From: Acidobacteriaceae bacterium
GTDB taxonomy: Bacteria; Acidobacteriota; Terriglobia; Terriglobales; Acidobacteriaceae
NCBI GenBank assembly: GCA_027307295.1
Contig: DAHUXF010000027.1
Coordinates: 1 to 14,755 of the forward strand
Length of the DNA stretch: 14,755 bases
Direction: 5' to 3'
How positions within the stretch are numbered: the first letter of the stretch is position 1; the number at the start of each line of letters is the position of its first letter. Shown here one piece after another: positions 6,790 to 13,995 of this stretch. The notes under the pieces were generated by a model. That model did no database searches. It had not been told where the DNA came from and saw nothing but the letters and a program-made list of their open reading frames with translations. The position numbers and the translations under genes were made by a program.

Positions 6790-7007
6790 TGGGGAGCTTC
6801 TCCTGTCGGAAAAACGTTTTAGGGCCGGCGTGATTGTCTAATGCGAAAGTTACTGTGAAGAGCTACCGATGAACCGCCGTTCATCTGCTGCGCCAGCGGG
6901 TTTTCCAGCGTCAAGATGTATCCTAAGCGCACTCTGAAAGAAATGCAACCGGGACTGTGCACAACCATAAAAATTCTGTTAAATCTTCCCCCAAAGGAGC
7001 CTTTTCA

Positions 7008-7175
7008 ATGGTCAAAGCTCCCCTGCCCCAGGCCTTTCAATGCAGGTATAACGCCTTTATTTACATTTGCTTAACAAAAATCCTACATGCAGTAGGCACC
7101 CCGCTATTGGCATCTTATGCCACCTTTATCTTTGCACCGCAAATAGGGCAATCGGGAACCCTGGAAGCTTATTAA
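7008..7175 (+). CDS. Possible 55-residue small protein (doubtful)
   Basis: An ATG at 7008 is preceded at an ideal 8 nt by AAAGGAG (6993-6999) and opens 55 codons starting MVKAPLPQAF and ending GQSGTLEAY. The middle (about residues 15-45) is hydrophobic but interrupted, not a clean membrane helix. I recognise no family. The composition is AT-rich like the surrounding intergenic DNA and two hairpins overlap it. The strong ribosome-binding site is the only positive evidence; it may be chance. Confidence 0.2.
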   Translation: MVKAPLPQAFQCRYNAFIYICLTKILHAVGTPLLASYATFIFAPQIGQSGTLEAY

Positions 7176-7239
7176 TTTTGAATTCTCCACAACCACCAGA
7201 TTTCTAAATCCGGCAATCAAGTTAAAGGACACTAATTTT

Positions 7240-7245
7240 TATAAT
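7240..7245 (+). promoter_or_regulatory. Perfect -10 box upstream of the diguanylate cyclase
   Basis: TATAAT at 7240-7245 matches the -10 consensus fully, but no good -35 is seen at 16-18 nt. A transcript from about 7252 would begin with the GGCCAG/CTGGCC dyad (7267-7291) before either possible start codon. Confidence 0.35.
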
Positions 7246-7462
7246 CAAAGCTCCCGCTTCATAGAAGGCCAGTAACAAACATTCGCTGGCCATATACAGA
7301 GTGAGTTTCTGTTCCCCTTCCGGCTTGTCCAATCGGCCCTTTGCTCTTGATAAACAGATACATGACTTAGGTAAGTTTCCCCAGTATGGCTCCGCGGCAT
7401 CTCACAAACAGCGGACAGGAGCCCGCGTTGAGACTGTGAGTTCTGTGAAGAAAACGTTCACG

Positions 7463-8581
7463 ATGTCCGGCTACGAAGGCATAGATTCTGCCTCGTTACC
7501 ACCAGAACGCTTTGTGGTTGAGGTGTTTTCTGAACTCCAGGAAGAGACCATCAAAAAAAGGTGGAAGGACCTGAACGTGGTACTGCGCATGAGTATGCTT
7601 ACGGGGTTGCAGATGCAACTGGAGGCTACCCTGAATCTTCTCTGCGATATGGCTGCTGACATTGTCAGCTTTGAAAAGGCCATGGTCTATTTCTGGGATG
7701 AAACCCAGGAAGTGATGCAATTGCGGATCGCGCGCAACCTGGAAAAGAAAACTTGCGATGAGATCGCCGCCGGCAACATATTGAATTTCTGGGCCATCAA
7801 GTATGGCCGGCCCTTGCTGGTTTCCCGCGGCCACAATACCCAGGCCGATGCCCTTCAGGATGCAGTGCAATCCAGTTCAGCTCTGGCCGTCCCGTTGTTT
7901 GTGAGCAACCGTGTGATGGGCTCTCTGCAATTTTTTTGTTCCCGCCCGGGTGGCTTTAATAAAGAAGATGCTCAGCTGTTGTGGATCCTATCGCTGGTAG
8001 CGGAAAACCTGCTGACCCGCGAATACGCCAACGAAGGGCTATTGCGTTTTGCCTTTACCGATTATCTGACTGGACTTCGCACGCGCGGCTATTTTGAGCA
8101 GCAACTAGACCTGGAGTTTAAACGCGCGGAACGTAAGCAGCAAAAATTTGCACTTCTTATGATCGATATTGATCACTTCAAGGTCCTCAATGATACGTTC
8201 GGGCACCATGTAGGGGACCAGTTGTTGCGCGATGTCACATCAATCCTGGTGAAAGATATGCGGGAAGTGGATACGGTGGCGCGCTACGGCGGCGAAGAAT
8301 TCGTTATTATCCTGCCTGAAACGGCACAAGAAGGCGCACTCTATGTGGCACAGCGGTTGCGGCGTTCCGTGGAGCAGGCTAAATTTTTTGCCGGCTCGCC
8401 GCATACGGTGCAGCATCTAACTATCAGCATTGGCGTTGCCGTGTATGATTCTGATGCGCAGTTCAAGCGCGACCTGATTGAATTTGCCGATGCCGCGCTC
8501 TATGCCGCCAAGCATGAAGGACGGAACCGCGTGATGTGTTATTCCGAGCTCGCCAAAAAACAAAGAAGAGAAGTTTCATAG
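7463..8581 (+). CDS. GAF-GGDEF diguanylate cyclase
   Basis: Makes cyclic di-GMP from two GTP. From the ATG at 7463 the product has 372 residues: a GAF-like sensor domain (about 45-185) and a GGDEF domain (about 190-365). The active site reads RYGGEEFVI (GGEEF at 276-280); FTDYLTGLRTRGYF and MIDIDHFKVLNDTFGHHVGDQLL are the usual flanking motifs. RxxD (REVD, 267-270) sits at the right distance to form the inhibitory I-site, so product feedback is likely. No membrane segment is seen, so it is probably cytoplasmic, with the GAF ligand unknown. The frame is open back to a GTG at 7301 (426 residues), but those extra residues look non-coding and neither start has a clear ribosome-binding site. The next gene begins 3 nt after the stop, implying co-transcription and coupled translation. 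Confidence 0.9.
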   Translation: MSGYEGIDSASLPPERFVVEVFSELQEETIKKRWKDLNVVLRMSMLTGLQMQLEATLNLLCDMAADIVSFEKAMVYFWDETQEVMQLRIARNLEKKTCDEIAAGNILNFWAIKYGRPLLVSRGHNTQADALQDAVQSSSALAVPLFVSNRVMGSLQFFCSRPGGFNKEDAQLLWILSLVAENLLTREYANEGLLRFAFTDYLTGLRTRGYFEQQLDLEFKRAERKQQKFALLMIDIDHFKVLNDTFGHHVGDQLLRDVTSILVKDMREVDTVARYGGEEFVIILPETAQEGALYVAQRLRRSVEQAKFFAGSPHTVQHLTISIGVAVYDSDAQFKRDLIEFADAALYAAKHEGRNRVMCYSELAKKQRREVS

Positions 8582-8584
8582 CGG

Positions 8585-9859
8585 ATGAGTGTTTCCAGCG
8601 GGCAGCAGTGGAGAAGGTCCAGCGAGGGTGATAGGGCCAAGGCCAGGGTCTGGCGTGTGATCCATGCCTGTGAGTATGCCCGCGATGTTTTGCCCGTGGT
8701 GGAAGGCCAGCTGGCGGTGGGCATGCGGCCTTATATCGTTACCCCGCAGGGTGAAGGCACCGCTGAACTTTATCTGTCGGGCCAAAAACAGGAGCCACGC
8801 CGTTCGCTGTCTTTGTTCCGCTCCTGGCAGGATGTGCGCAACTGGCGCAAATCCCTGCTGGAATGCTCGCCGGAAACATCCTCTGATCTGGTGCACGCAC
8901 ATTGTTTTGCCGCCGGTATGGCTGCGGTGCGGAGCTGCACCTGCGTCGTCTACGATCTGGGCGCGTGCATTGAAGAAATGGCCATGGCTGCCGCCCTGTG
9001 TGAGCCAGGCAGTTGGATGGCGCGGTCCTTCCGGGTGGCTGAGCAGTTTATCCTTTCCCGCGCAGGGGCCGTGGTGGTGCATTCACCGGGCATGAAGCAA
9101 GCGGCCCTTGAGCGTGGAGCCGCTGCAGAAAATATCTTCCCAATCCCCGAGCCAATAGAGAGCGCTCTGGAGCCGCCGAGCTTCGAAAAGCATTTTCTTT
9201 TTCGTCGGTTCGGTCTGGCTCAGCAGGCAATTGCTTTCTTTGTGCCGCAATTCGCAGATGAGAAAAGACCGCAGCTTTCAGACGAGGCGCGCACGCTGTT
9301 GGAAGCCTTTGCGCTGGCATTGATCGAAGTGCCTGAGGCCCGCCTGTTGCTGGAAGCGCCGGAAAGCGCCCGGCAGGCCATTAACGAGCATGCCACGCGC
9401 CTTGGCATCGCTGCGCACATCCTTCTGGTGCATCCCCTGGATGCGCCGGCAACCTTGCACAGTGCCGAGGTCGTGATTGATCTGGGTACAATGCCTACTG
9501 AGCCAATGGCGGCGCGGCAGGCCAGTGAGATCAGTGTGAAGAGTATGTGTGAAGGCAAAGCGCTCCTTGCTGCCGATGTGCCGCGCAACCGTGACGCTAA
9601 TCCTAATGGCGCCGGCTGCCTGTGGTTTAGCGCCAACAATCCACGCGACATGGGTGCGCGTATGGCTTTTCTTGGACATGAGCATGAATTCCGCGCGGCC
9701 CTGGGCGCAGCCGGACGCAAGTACATGCAGGAAACCCGTGGCAGCATCGCCGTGGGCCTGCGCTACGATCGGGCGTATCGCCACGCTTTTGCGCGCAGAA
9801 AGTCTGGCTCACAAGGCCAGGGTCTCATCTTCTTACAACCGGAAGTCGGCTGCGGATAA
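8585..9859 (+). CDS. GT4-like (GT-B) glycosyltransferase, degenerate active site
   Basis: A 424-residue protein with the two-lobe pattern of GT-B glycosyltransferases. In the N-lobe, DLVHAHCFAAGMAAV (101-115) and RAGAVVVHSPGMKQAALERGAAAENIFPIPEPIE (159-192, positions of the typical VVVxSxxMKxxLxxxG...VIPNPVD) are clear; in the C-lobe, LEAFALALIEVPEARLLLE and the stretch SVKSMCEGKALLAADVP (317-333) fit. In GT4 enzymes the latter region carries LLEAMAxGxPVVA, whose Glu ends the EX7E motif; here that Glu is Lys319. Activity is therefore uncertain. It starts 3 nt after the diguanylate cyclase stop, pointing to a joint function, perhaps c-di-GMP-linked polysaccharide synthesis (inference). No signal peptide or membrane helix. 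The terminator stem includes its stop codon. Confidence 0.7.
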   Translation: MSVSSGQQWRRSSEGDRAKARVWRVIHACEYARDVLPVVEGQLAVGMRPYIVTPQGEGTAELYLSGQKQEPRRSLSLFRSWQDVRNWRKSLLECSPETSSDLVHAHCFAAGMAAVRSCTCVVYDLGACIEEMAMAAALCEPGSWMARSFRVAEQFILSRAGAVVVHSPGMKQAALERGAAAENIFPIPEPIESALEPPSFEKHFLFRRFGLAQQAIAFFVPQFADEKRPQLSDEARTLLEAFALALIEVPEARLLLEAPESARQAINEHATRLGIAAHILLVHPLDAPATLHSAEVVIDLGTMPTEPMAARQASEISVKSMCEGKALLAADVPRNRDANPNGAGCLWFSANNPRDMGARMAFLGHEHEFRAALGAAGRKYMQETRGSIAVGLRYDRAYRHAFARRKSGSQGQGLIFLQPEVGCG

Positions 9860-9888
9860 CGACCCGATAAGTATCGTTATCCGCTTTT
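9852..9888 (+). terminator. Intrinsic terminator overlapping the glycosyltransferase stop codon
   Basis: A perfect 11-bp stem (GCGGATAACGA 9852-9862 with TCGTTATCCGC 9874-9884), 11-nt loop, followed by TTTT. The TAA stop (9857-9859) is inside the 5' arm. A nested CGATA-AG-TATCG helix is a possible alternative fold. It ends the cyclase/glycosyltransferase transcript before the convergent gene. Confidence 0.75.
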
Positions 9889-9914
9889 GGGCCGGCTATT
9901 TTGCTGCTGACAAA

Positions 9915-11279
9915 TTAGTGAGCATGCCCCAGAAGGAAGCTCAGGTCCGCTGGAGGCTGTGGCGGTGGCTTGAGCGTTGCCCCGGAATGGCAGCTAATAC
10001 ATGACGACTTTGATTGAGGCACGTATGTCTCCAGAGTGCTGTTGGCCAGGACCGGAGGAATGCCCGCGGCCGGGACTTCAGCATTCACCCACTGTGTTCC
10101 AATCAACCGGTAGTGCGTCCAAACCGTGCCTGGCATAAGGCTGTGCCAGCGCTGGTTGGTGGCTTCGGTTTCCGGATAGAACGCATTCACAATCGTGACC
10201 TGCGTGCCGTACTGTCCATAATTCGCATAGCGGTGCGCGTACGGCGCAGTGGTTCCCCAGAGATAATTGGTTTCTTTGCCGATCAGCGCCGGCGGATTAT
10301 TAGCTGTGCATTGGGTGCAGGCCTGGTTATAGAACGAGTAAGTTTTCTTCGGGTCCACCTGGCCCTGGGGAGGGGCATTGTCTTCCTGCTCAAAGGTGCT
10401 CCATACGCTGCCTTTTCCATCTTTGGTATAGGTGTTGATGTGCAGCGCCACCAGCCCCACAACCACGTTCTTGACTACCAGCGGCTTGTGATTCACCGTA
10501 TGCGCTTCGTCCATATAAATGTCGGCCAGACGGGTGTAGTAGTTCTGCATCTTGTCGCCTTTTTTCGGGTCCAGAATGCGCCAGGTGGCTTTCAACTCCG
10601 TGGCCCCCACTGATCCGCCAAGGCCTTTTTGGTCGTCCTTGTAGAAGCCTACGGGGAACAAGACCTGTTTCTTCGCGGCGATAAACGCTTTCTGTCCGGC
10701 AACCGTATTCAAATGGGACTTGGTAACAACATAATTGGCCCATATGCCGTTTACCCGTTCTTCATAGAGAGCAAAGTTGAGATTGCGATCAATCAGCGGT
10801 TGCAGGGTCGCTTCCAGGAACTGATCGAATGATTCGCCCGGCAGGGTGTGGCGCTTGGCCATCCGGTAAAGGATTTTGATTTTCTGGTTCTGCGCCGCAT
10901 TCAAAGAGCTCATCTTCTTCATCTGCGCAGAGTTGAATATCTGGCCGGGATCAATATATCTCTCCCAGGGACGTGGCTGCGAAAGATTGTTCAATGGCCA
11001 GTTGAGCGCAACAAAGGACTGCCAGGAAAAATCGTCGAACGGCTGCTGGCACACAGGATTGAGCGTGCTATACCCATCCACTAGTTGTTTGAAATTTACG
11101 TCATTCGGCAGGTCTGAGCACGGCTGCCCCGCTGGCTTGAGCGGATTGGGGCAAACGGTTGGCGTACGTATGGTGGTGCAGATTGGCCCTGAGGCCTGGT
11201 TTTGCCCATGCACGGGCATCACAACAAATAACAGCGCCATCATCGATAACAGCGCTTGCAACCTAGACAGACAACGCAT
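9915..11279 (-). CDS. Secreted single-CxxCH (cytochrome c-like) protein
   Basis: A 454-residue exported protein. The signal peptide (about 1-25, MRCLSRLQALLSMMALLFVVMPVHG) is followed by a Cys-containing stretch and a conserved-looking block FDDFSWQSFVALNWPL (about 81-96). Near the C-terminus CISCH (427-431) is a canonical covalent heme c motif; CTQC in the middle lacks the His and cannot bind heme this way. I know of a loosely defined family of large periplasmic proteins with a SWQSFVALNWP block and C-terminal CxxCH usually named cytochrome c family protein; the reaction is unknown. A Met axial ligand is not obvious after the motif, while the tail ends in GHAH. The start has a strong GGAGG 7 nt upstream (11291-11287). 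It lies 168 nt downstream of glnS on the same strand; no terminator is visible between them. Confidence 0.72.
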   Translation of the reverse strand: MRCLSRLQALLSMMALLFVVMPVHGQNQASGPICTTIRTPTVCPNPLKPAGQPCSDLPNDVNFKQLVDGYSTLNPVCQQPFDDFSWQSFVALNWPLNNLSQPRPWERYIDPGQIFNSAQMKKMSSLNAAQNQKIKILYRMAKRHTLPGESFDQFLEATLQPLIDRNLNFALYEERVNGIWANYVVTKSHLNTVAGQKAFIAAKKQVLFPVGFYKDDQKGLGGSVGATELKATWRILDPKKGDKMQNYYTRLADIYMDEAHTVNHKPLVVKNVVVGLVALHINTYTKDGKGSVWSTFEQEDNAPPQGQVDPKKTYSFYNQACTQCTANNPPALIGKETNYLWGTTAPYAHRYANYGQYGTQVTIVNAFYPETEATNQRWHSLMPGTVWTHYRLIGTQWVNAEVPAAGIPPVLANSTLETYVPQSKSSCISCHSGATLKPPPQPPADLSFLLGHAH

Positions 11280-11447
11280 TCTTCTTCCTCCAGAGTGGAA
11301 AGTTTGGGGGCATGGTATGTGCAGAATCCGTGAGCCTCGATGTTACTTTTGGGTAATTTCTGAATACAGGAAGGGAAACGACAGTAGACCCTCAACTCCT
11401 TCAAGAAGCTGAGAATTGCCGCACTCTGGTAACCTTGAAAGTAAATT

Positions 11448-13199
11448 TTAGGATTGTGGTTTAGCGGATGGCTGATTGCCTGTCCCCTGCTTCTTCTCCA
11501 CCTTCGCCCATGTATCTTTCAGCGCCACCGTGCGATTAAAGACCAGCGCTTCCGGCTTTGAGTCAAGATCAACACAGAAATAACCCAGGCGTTCAAACTG
11601 ATAACGCGATCCCGCCACGGCATTTTTCAATGAAGGCTCGATCTTTGCATTGCGCACAACTTCAAGCGAGTTCGGATTCAGGTTCGCGGTGAATTCCTGA
11701 CCCTCAGGCACGTCATTGGGATCAGGATTGCTGAACAGATTGTCATACACGCGCACTTCGGCTTCCAGCGCATGTTCTGCCGAAACCCAATGAATGGTTG
11801 ACTTCACTTTGCGCCCGTCCGGGGCGTTTCCGCCGCGCGTTGCCGGATCATATGTGGCATGGACTTCCACCACCTCGCCTTGAGCATTCTTCACCACGCT
11901 CCGCGCGGTGATGAAATATCCATAGCGCAGCCGCACTTCTTTTCCGGGCGACAGGCGGAAGTAACCCTTGGGCGGATCTTCGCGGAAATCGTCCTGCTCA
12001 ATGTACAGCACGCGGCTGAAGGGCACTTTACGCGAACCGGCGGACGGGTCTTCTGGGTTGTTGACCGCGTCCATCTCTTCACTGTGGCCTTCCGGGTAAT
12101 TATCAATCACCACCTTCAACGGACGCAGCACAGCCATTACGCGCTGCACGCGCCGGTTCAGGTCTTCACGAACAAAGTGTTCCAGCATGGCCAGCTCAAT
12201 GGTGCCGTTGGTTTTGGTGACGCCGATGCTGCCCACAAAATTCCTGAGCGCCTCCGGGGTGTATCCGCGCCGGCGGATGCCGGAGAGCGTTGGCATGCGC
12301 GGATCGTCCCACCCGCGCACGCGGCCCTGCTGCACCAGTTGCAGCAGCTTGCGCTTGCTCAGCAATGTGTACGTCAGGTTGAGGCGGTCAAATTCAATCT
12401 GCTGTGAAGGAAAGATGCCCAGCTCTTTGATGAACCAGTTATAAAGCGGACGATGGTCCTCAAACTCCAGCGTGCACATGGAGTGCGTGATGTTTTCCAG
12501 AGAATCGCTCTGTCCGTGGGCGTAGTCGTACATCGGGTAGATGCACCACTTGTTACCCGTGCGGTGATGCTCAGCGTGGCGAATCCGATACAACACGGGA
12601 TCGCGCATGTTCAGGTTCGGTGACGCCATGTCAATCTTCGCCCGCAGCGTGCGTGAGCCGTCAGGGAATTCTCCGGCCTTCATGCGCGCAAACAGATCAA
12701 GATTTTCCTCTACGGGACGGTCGCGGAACGGGCTGGCTTTGCCCGGCTCGGTCAGAGTGCCCCGGTATTTACGGATCTCGTCCGCGGTCAGGTCATCGAC
12801 ATACGCCTTGCCTTTGCGGATGAGCTGCACCGCCCAGTCATACAACTGCTGGAAATAGTCTGAGGCGTAGTAAAGCCCTTCCCACTCAAAACCCAGCCAG
12901 CGCACGTCCGTCATAATGGAGTCGACATACTCGGTCTCTTCTTTTTCCGGATTCGTGTCATCAAAGCGCAGATTGGTGCCGCCGCCGAATTCGTCCGCCA
13001 GGCCAAAATCCAGGCAGATGGCCTTGGCATGGCCGATGTGCAGGTAACCATTGGGTTCCGGAGGAAAGCGCGTCCACACGCGACCGCTGTATTTGCCGGT
13101 CTTCAGGTCTTCAATAATGATGTCGCGGATAAAGTTTGACGGACGTACCGGCTCCGGGCCGGGCATTGCAACGTCTGGCTTTGGGTTGGCTCCATTCAT
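11448..13199 (-). CDS. glnS: Glutaminyl-tRNA synthetase
   Basis: A 583-residue class Ib synthetase that attaches glutamine to tRNA-Gln with ATP. The HIGH signature is at 54-57 (GYLHIGHAKAI), the KMSKS-type loop reads LSKRK (280-284, as in MSKRK of GlnRS), and FPPEPNG, RFDDTNPEKEE and YDYAHGQSDS (about 224-233) are characteristic of GlnRS rather than GluRS. The C-terminal beta-barrel anticodon-binding part follows from about 355. The length is close to the E. coli enzyme (about 550) with a short N-terminal extension and a Lys/Gln-rich tail. The start (ATG 13199) has only a weak purine-rich upstream stretch; Met12 (13166) is an alternative. Presence of GlnRS means glutamine need not be loaded through the Glu-tRNA-Gln amidotransferase route, though that route may coexist. 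Confidence 0.95.
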   Translation of the reverse strand: MNGANPKPDVAMPGPEPVRPSNFIRDIIIEDLKTGKYSGRVWTRFPPEPNGYLHIGHAKAICLDFGLADEFGGGTNLRFDDTNPEKEETEYVDSIMTDVRWLGFEWEGLYYASDYFQQLYDWAVQLIRKGKAYVDDLTADEIRKYRGTLTEPGKASPFRDRPVEENLDLFARMKAGEFPDGSRTLRAKIDMASPNLNMRDPVLYRIRHAEHHRTGNKWCIYPMYDYAHGQSDSLENITHSMCTLEFEDHRPLYNWFIKELGIFPSQQIEFDRLNLTYTLLSKRKLLQLVQQGRVRGWDDPRMPTLSGIRRRGYTPEALRNFVGSIGVTKTNGTIELAMLEHFVREDLNRRVQRVMAVLRPLKVVIDNYPEGHSEEMDAVNNPEDPSAGSRKVPFSRVLYIEQDDFREDPPKGYFRLSPGKEVRLRYGYFITARSVVKNAQGEVVEVHATYDPATRGGNAPDGRKVKSTIHWVSAEHALEAEVRVYDNLFSNPDPNDVPEGQEFTANLNPNSLEVVRNAKIEPSLKNAVAGSRYQFERLGYFCVDLDSKPEALVFNRTVALKDTWAKVEKKQGTGNQPSAKPQS

Positions 13200-13400
13200 A
13201 TTTCTATCTTAAGCTATCGAGTTTTTTCTTCGCTAATCGAATGCGGTCCACCCCTTCGTGGAGTTGCGCATGAAGGACCCTGGTAGAAGCTTTCGAAAAA
13301 TGAGCGCGGCCAGAGTCTACGTGAGAAAGCGATGTATAAAGATGACGGAAACGCAAGGAGGAAAGAGACGCTGTTACGGAACTCTTGATGTTGCAGCAGT

Positions 13401-13406
13401 TATAAT
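13401..13406 (+). promoter_or_regulatory. purS: -10 box very close to the purS start
   Basis: TATAAT (13401-13406) ends only 11 nt before the purS ATG at 13418; a normal start point (about 13413) would leave a leader of roughly 5 nt or less. No ribosome-binding site is present between them and no good -35 is seen. This is compatible with a leaderless or near-leaderless mRNA. Confidence 0.4.
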
Positions 13407-13417
13407 CTGTATATCCC

Positions 13418-13663
13418 ATGAGAGCCTACGTTACAGTCATGCTGAAGACCACCGTCCTTGATCCACAGGGCAAAACGATTCACGGCGCGCTTAAAAAGAT
13501 GGGCTATAAAGGCGTAGGCGCGGTCCGCCAGGGCAAGTTTTTTGAGCTGGCGCTCGACGGCGGGCTGGACAAGGCTGCCGCCCAGGCTGAAGTCGAACGG
13601 ATTGCTAAAGAAGTGCTGACCAACCCGGTGATCGAAGAATTCTCTTACCGGATTGAGGACTAA
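13418..13663 (+). CDS. purS: Phosphoribosylformylglycinamidine synthase subunit PurS
   Basis: An 81-residue protein, the small subunit of the PurS-PurQ-PurL complex that converts FGAR to FGAM with glutamine and ATP in purine synthesis; PurS helps ammonia pass from PurQ to PurL. The family blocks VMLKTTVLDPQGKTIHGALKKMGYKGV (about 7-33), VRQGKFFELAL (36-46) and VLTNPVIEEFSYRI (66-79) are all present, and the length is typical. No ribosome-binding site is visible before the ATG; translation may be leaderless. Unusually, purQ and purL do not follow: the next gene downstream is glmS after a 332-nt gap. It is divergent from glnS with about 218 nt between them, which hold no supported gene. Confidence 0.92.
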   Translation: MRAYVTVMLKTTVLDPQGKTIHGALKKMGYKGVGAVRQGKFFELALDGGLDKAAAQAEVERIAKEVLTNPVIEEFSYRIED

Positions 13664-13995
13664 ATTCATCCGACGGTGCAGGAAGCCGGGGGAGCGTCTT
13701 TCCATGCTGAAAGCGCAAGAGTTTTCACCTTTGCTTTCGAGCTGCTTTTCTGAGGAGCACGCAAGTACCCGAAATGTAACGGCTTATGCGGGTAGAATCA
13801 TAGAATCCCCTGAGAAAACCATGAGTCGAATTGTTGTGGCAGTGTGGCGCTTGGTTTGCTAGGAAAAAGATAGAAAGACATTGCTCGTGAGGCAGCTGGT
13901 AAAAGGCTGTTTGTAAGAACTGCTCGAAAGTTTCGTTTGGGCGCGATCAACCATCTTGCCGTTCAGGCATAAAGGCCGTCAGGACAAGGATTTAT
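13664..13995 (+). other. 332-nt region between purS and glmS
   Basis: No convincing gene: a 69-codon frame (13653-13862) overlaps the purS end and has no family features. I looked for glmS-ribozyme-like sequence upstream of glmS and did not recognise it. The region holds a near-consensus sigma-54 element (13845-13860) and AAGGA (13986-13990), the glmS ribosome-binding site. No clear terminator follows purS. Confidence 0.5.
13845..13860 (+). promoter_or_regulatory. glmS: Sigma-54-type (-24/-12) promoter candidate upstream of glmS
   Basis: TGGCGC-TTGGT-TTGCT: the GG (13846-13847) and GC (13858-13859) pairs are exactly 10 nt apart, and TGGC, the following C, TTGC and the final T match the consensus TGGCACG-N4-TTGCW at 10 of 12 defined positions. 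The predicted start near 13871 leaves a leader of about 125 nt before glmS. Sequence match only. Confidence 0.4.

Larger units (their letters stand above)
6790..7300. other. 511-nt AT-rich region between divergent genes, with several dyads
   Basis: No recognised gene. It contains palindrome AAAACGTTTT (6811-6820), perfect hairpin GATGAAC-CGCC-GTTCATC (6868-6885) in the gvpF-side leader, CCTAC-ATGCA-GTAGG near 7082-7096, TGGCAT-CTT-ATGCCA (7108-7122) and GGCCAG-N13-CTGGCC (7267-7291) on the cyclase side. A small reading frame (7008-7175) and a TATAAT (7240-7245) are listed separately. I do not recognise a known riboswitch. Confidence 0.5.

Noticed and set aside
7118..7171. Minus-strand zinc-ribbon-like peptide VPDCPICGAKIKVA
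   Set aside because: Bounded by stops after only about 17 codons with no start codon; probably chance or an unrecognisable remnant.
7120..7180. c-di-GMP (GEMM) riboswitch upstream of the cyclase
   Set aside because: GCAAATAGGGCAATC loosely recalls part of the motif, but the second conserved segment and the overall two-helix layout are absent.
8576..9082. 168-codon minus-strand frame within the glycosyltransferase
   Set aside because: A shadow of the plus-strand gene in GC-rich coding DNA; the plus-strand product has clear GT-B motifs.
13204..13419. 71-codon minus-strand frame ending 5 nt before glnS
   Set aside because: It spans the whole glnS/purS promoter region, starts in the palindromic CATG of the purS start codon and has no family features; most likely chance, although a leader frame cannot be excluded.
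13664..13995. glmS ribozyme or cobalamin-type element upstream of glmS
   Set aside because: GGAAGCCGGGGGAG near 13680 is only a superficial likeness; the conserved cores of both element types are not seen.
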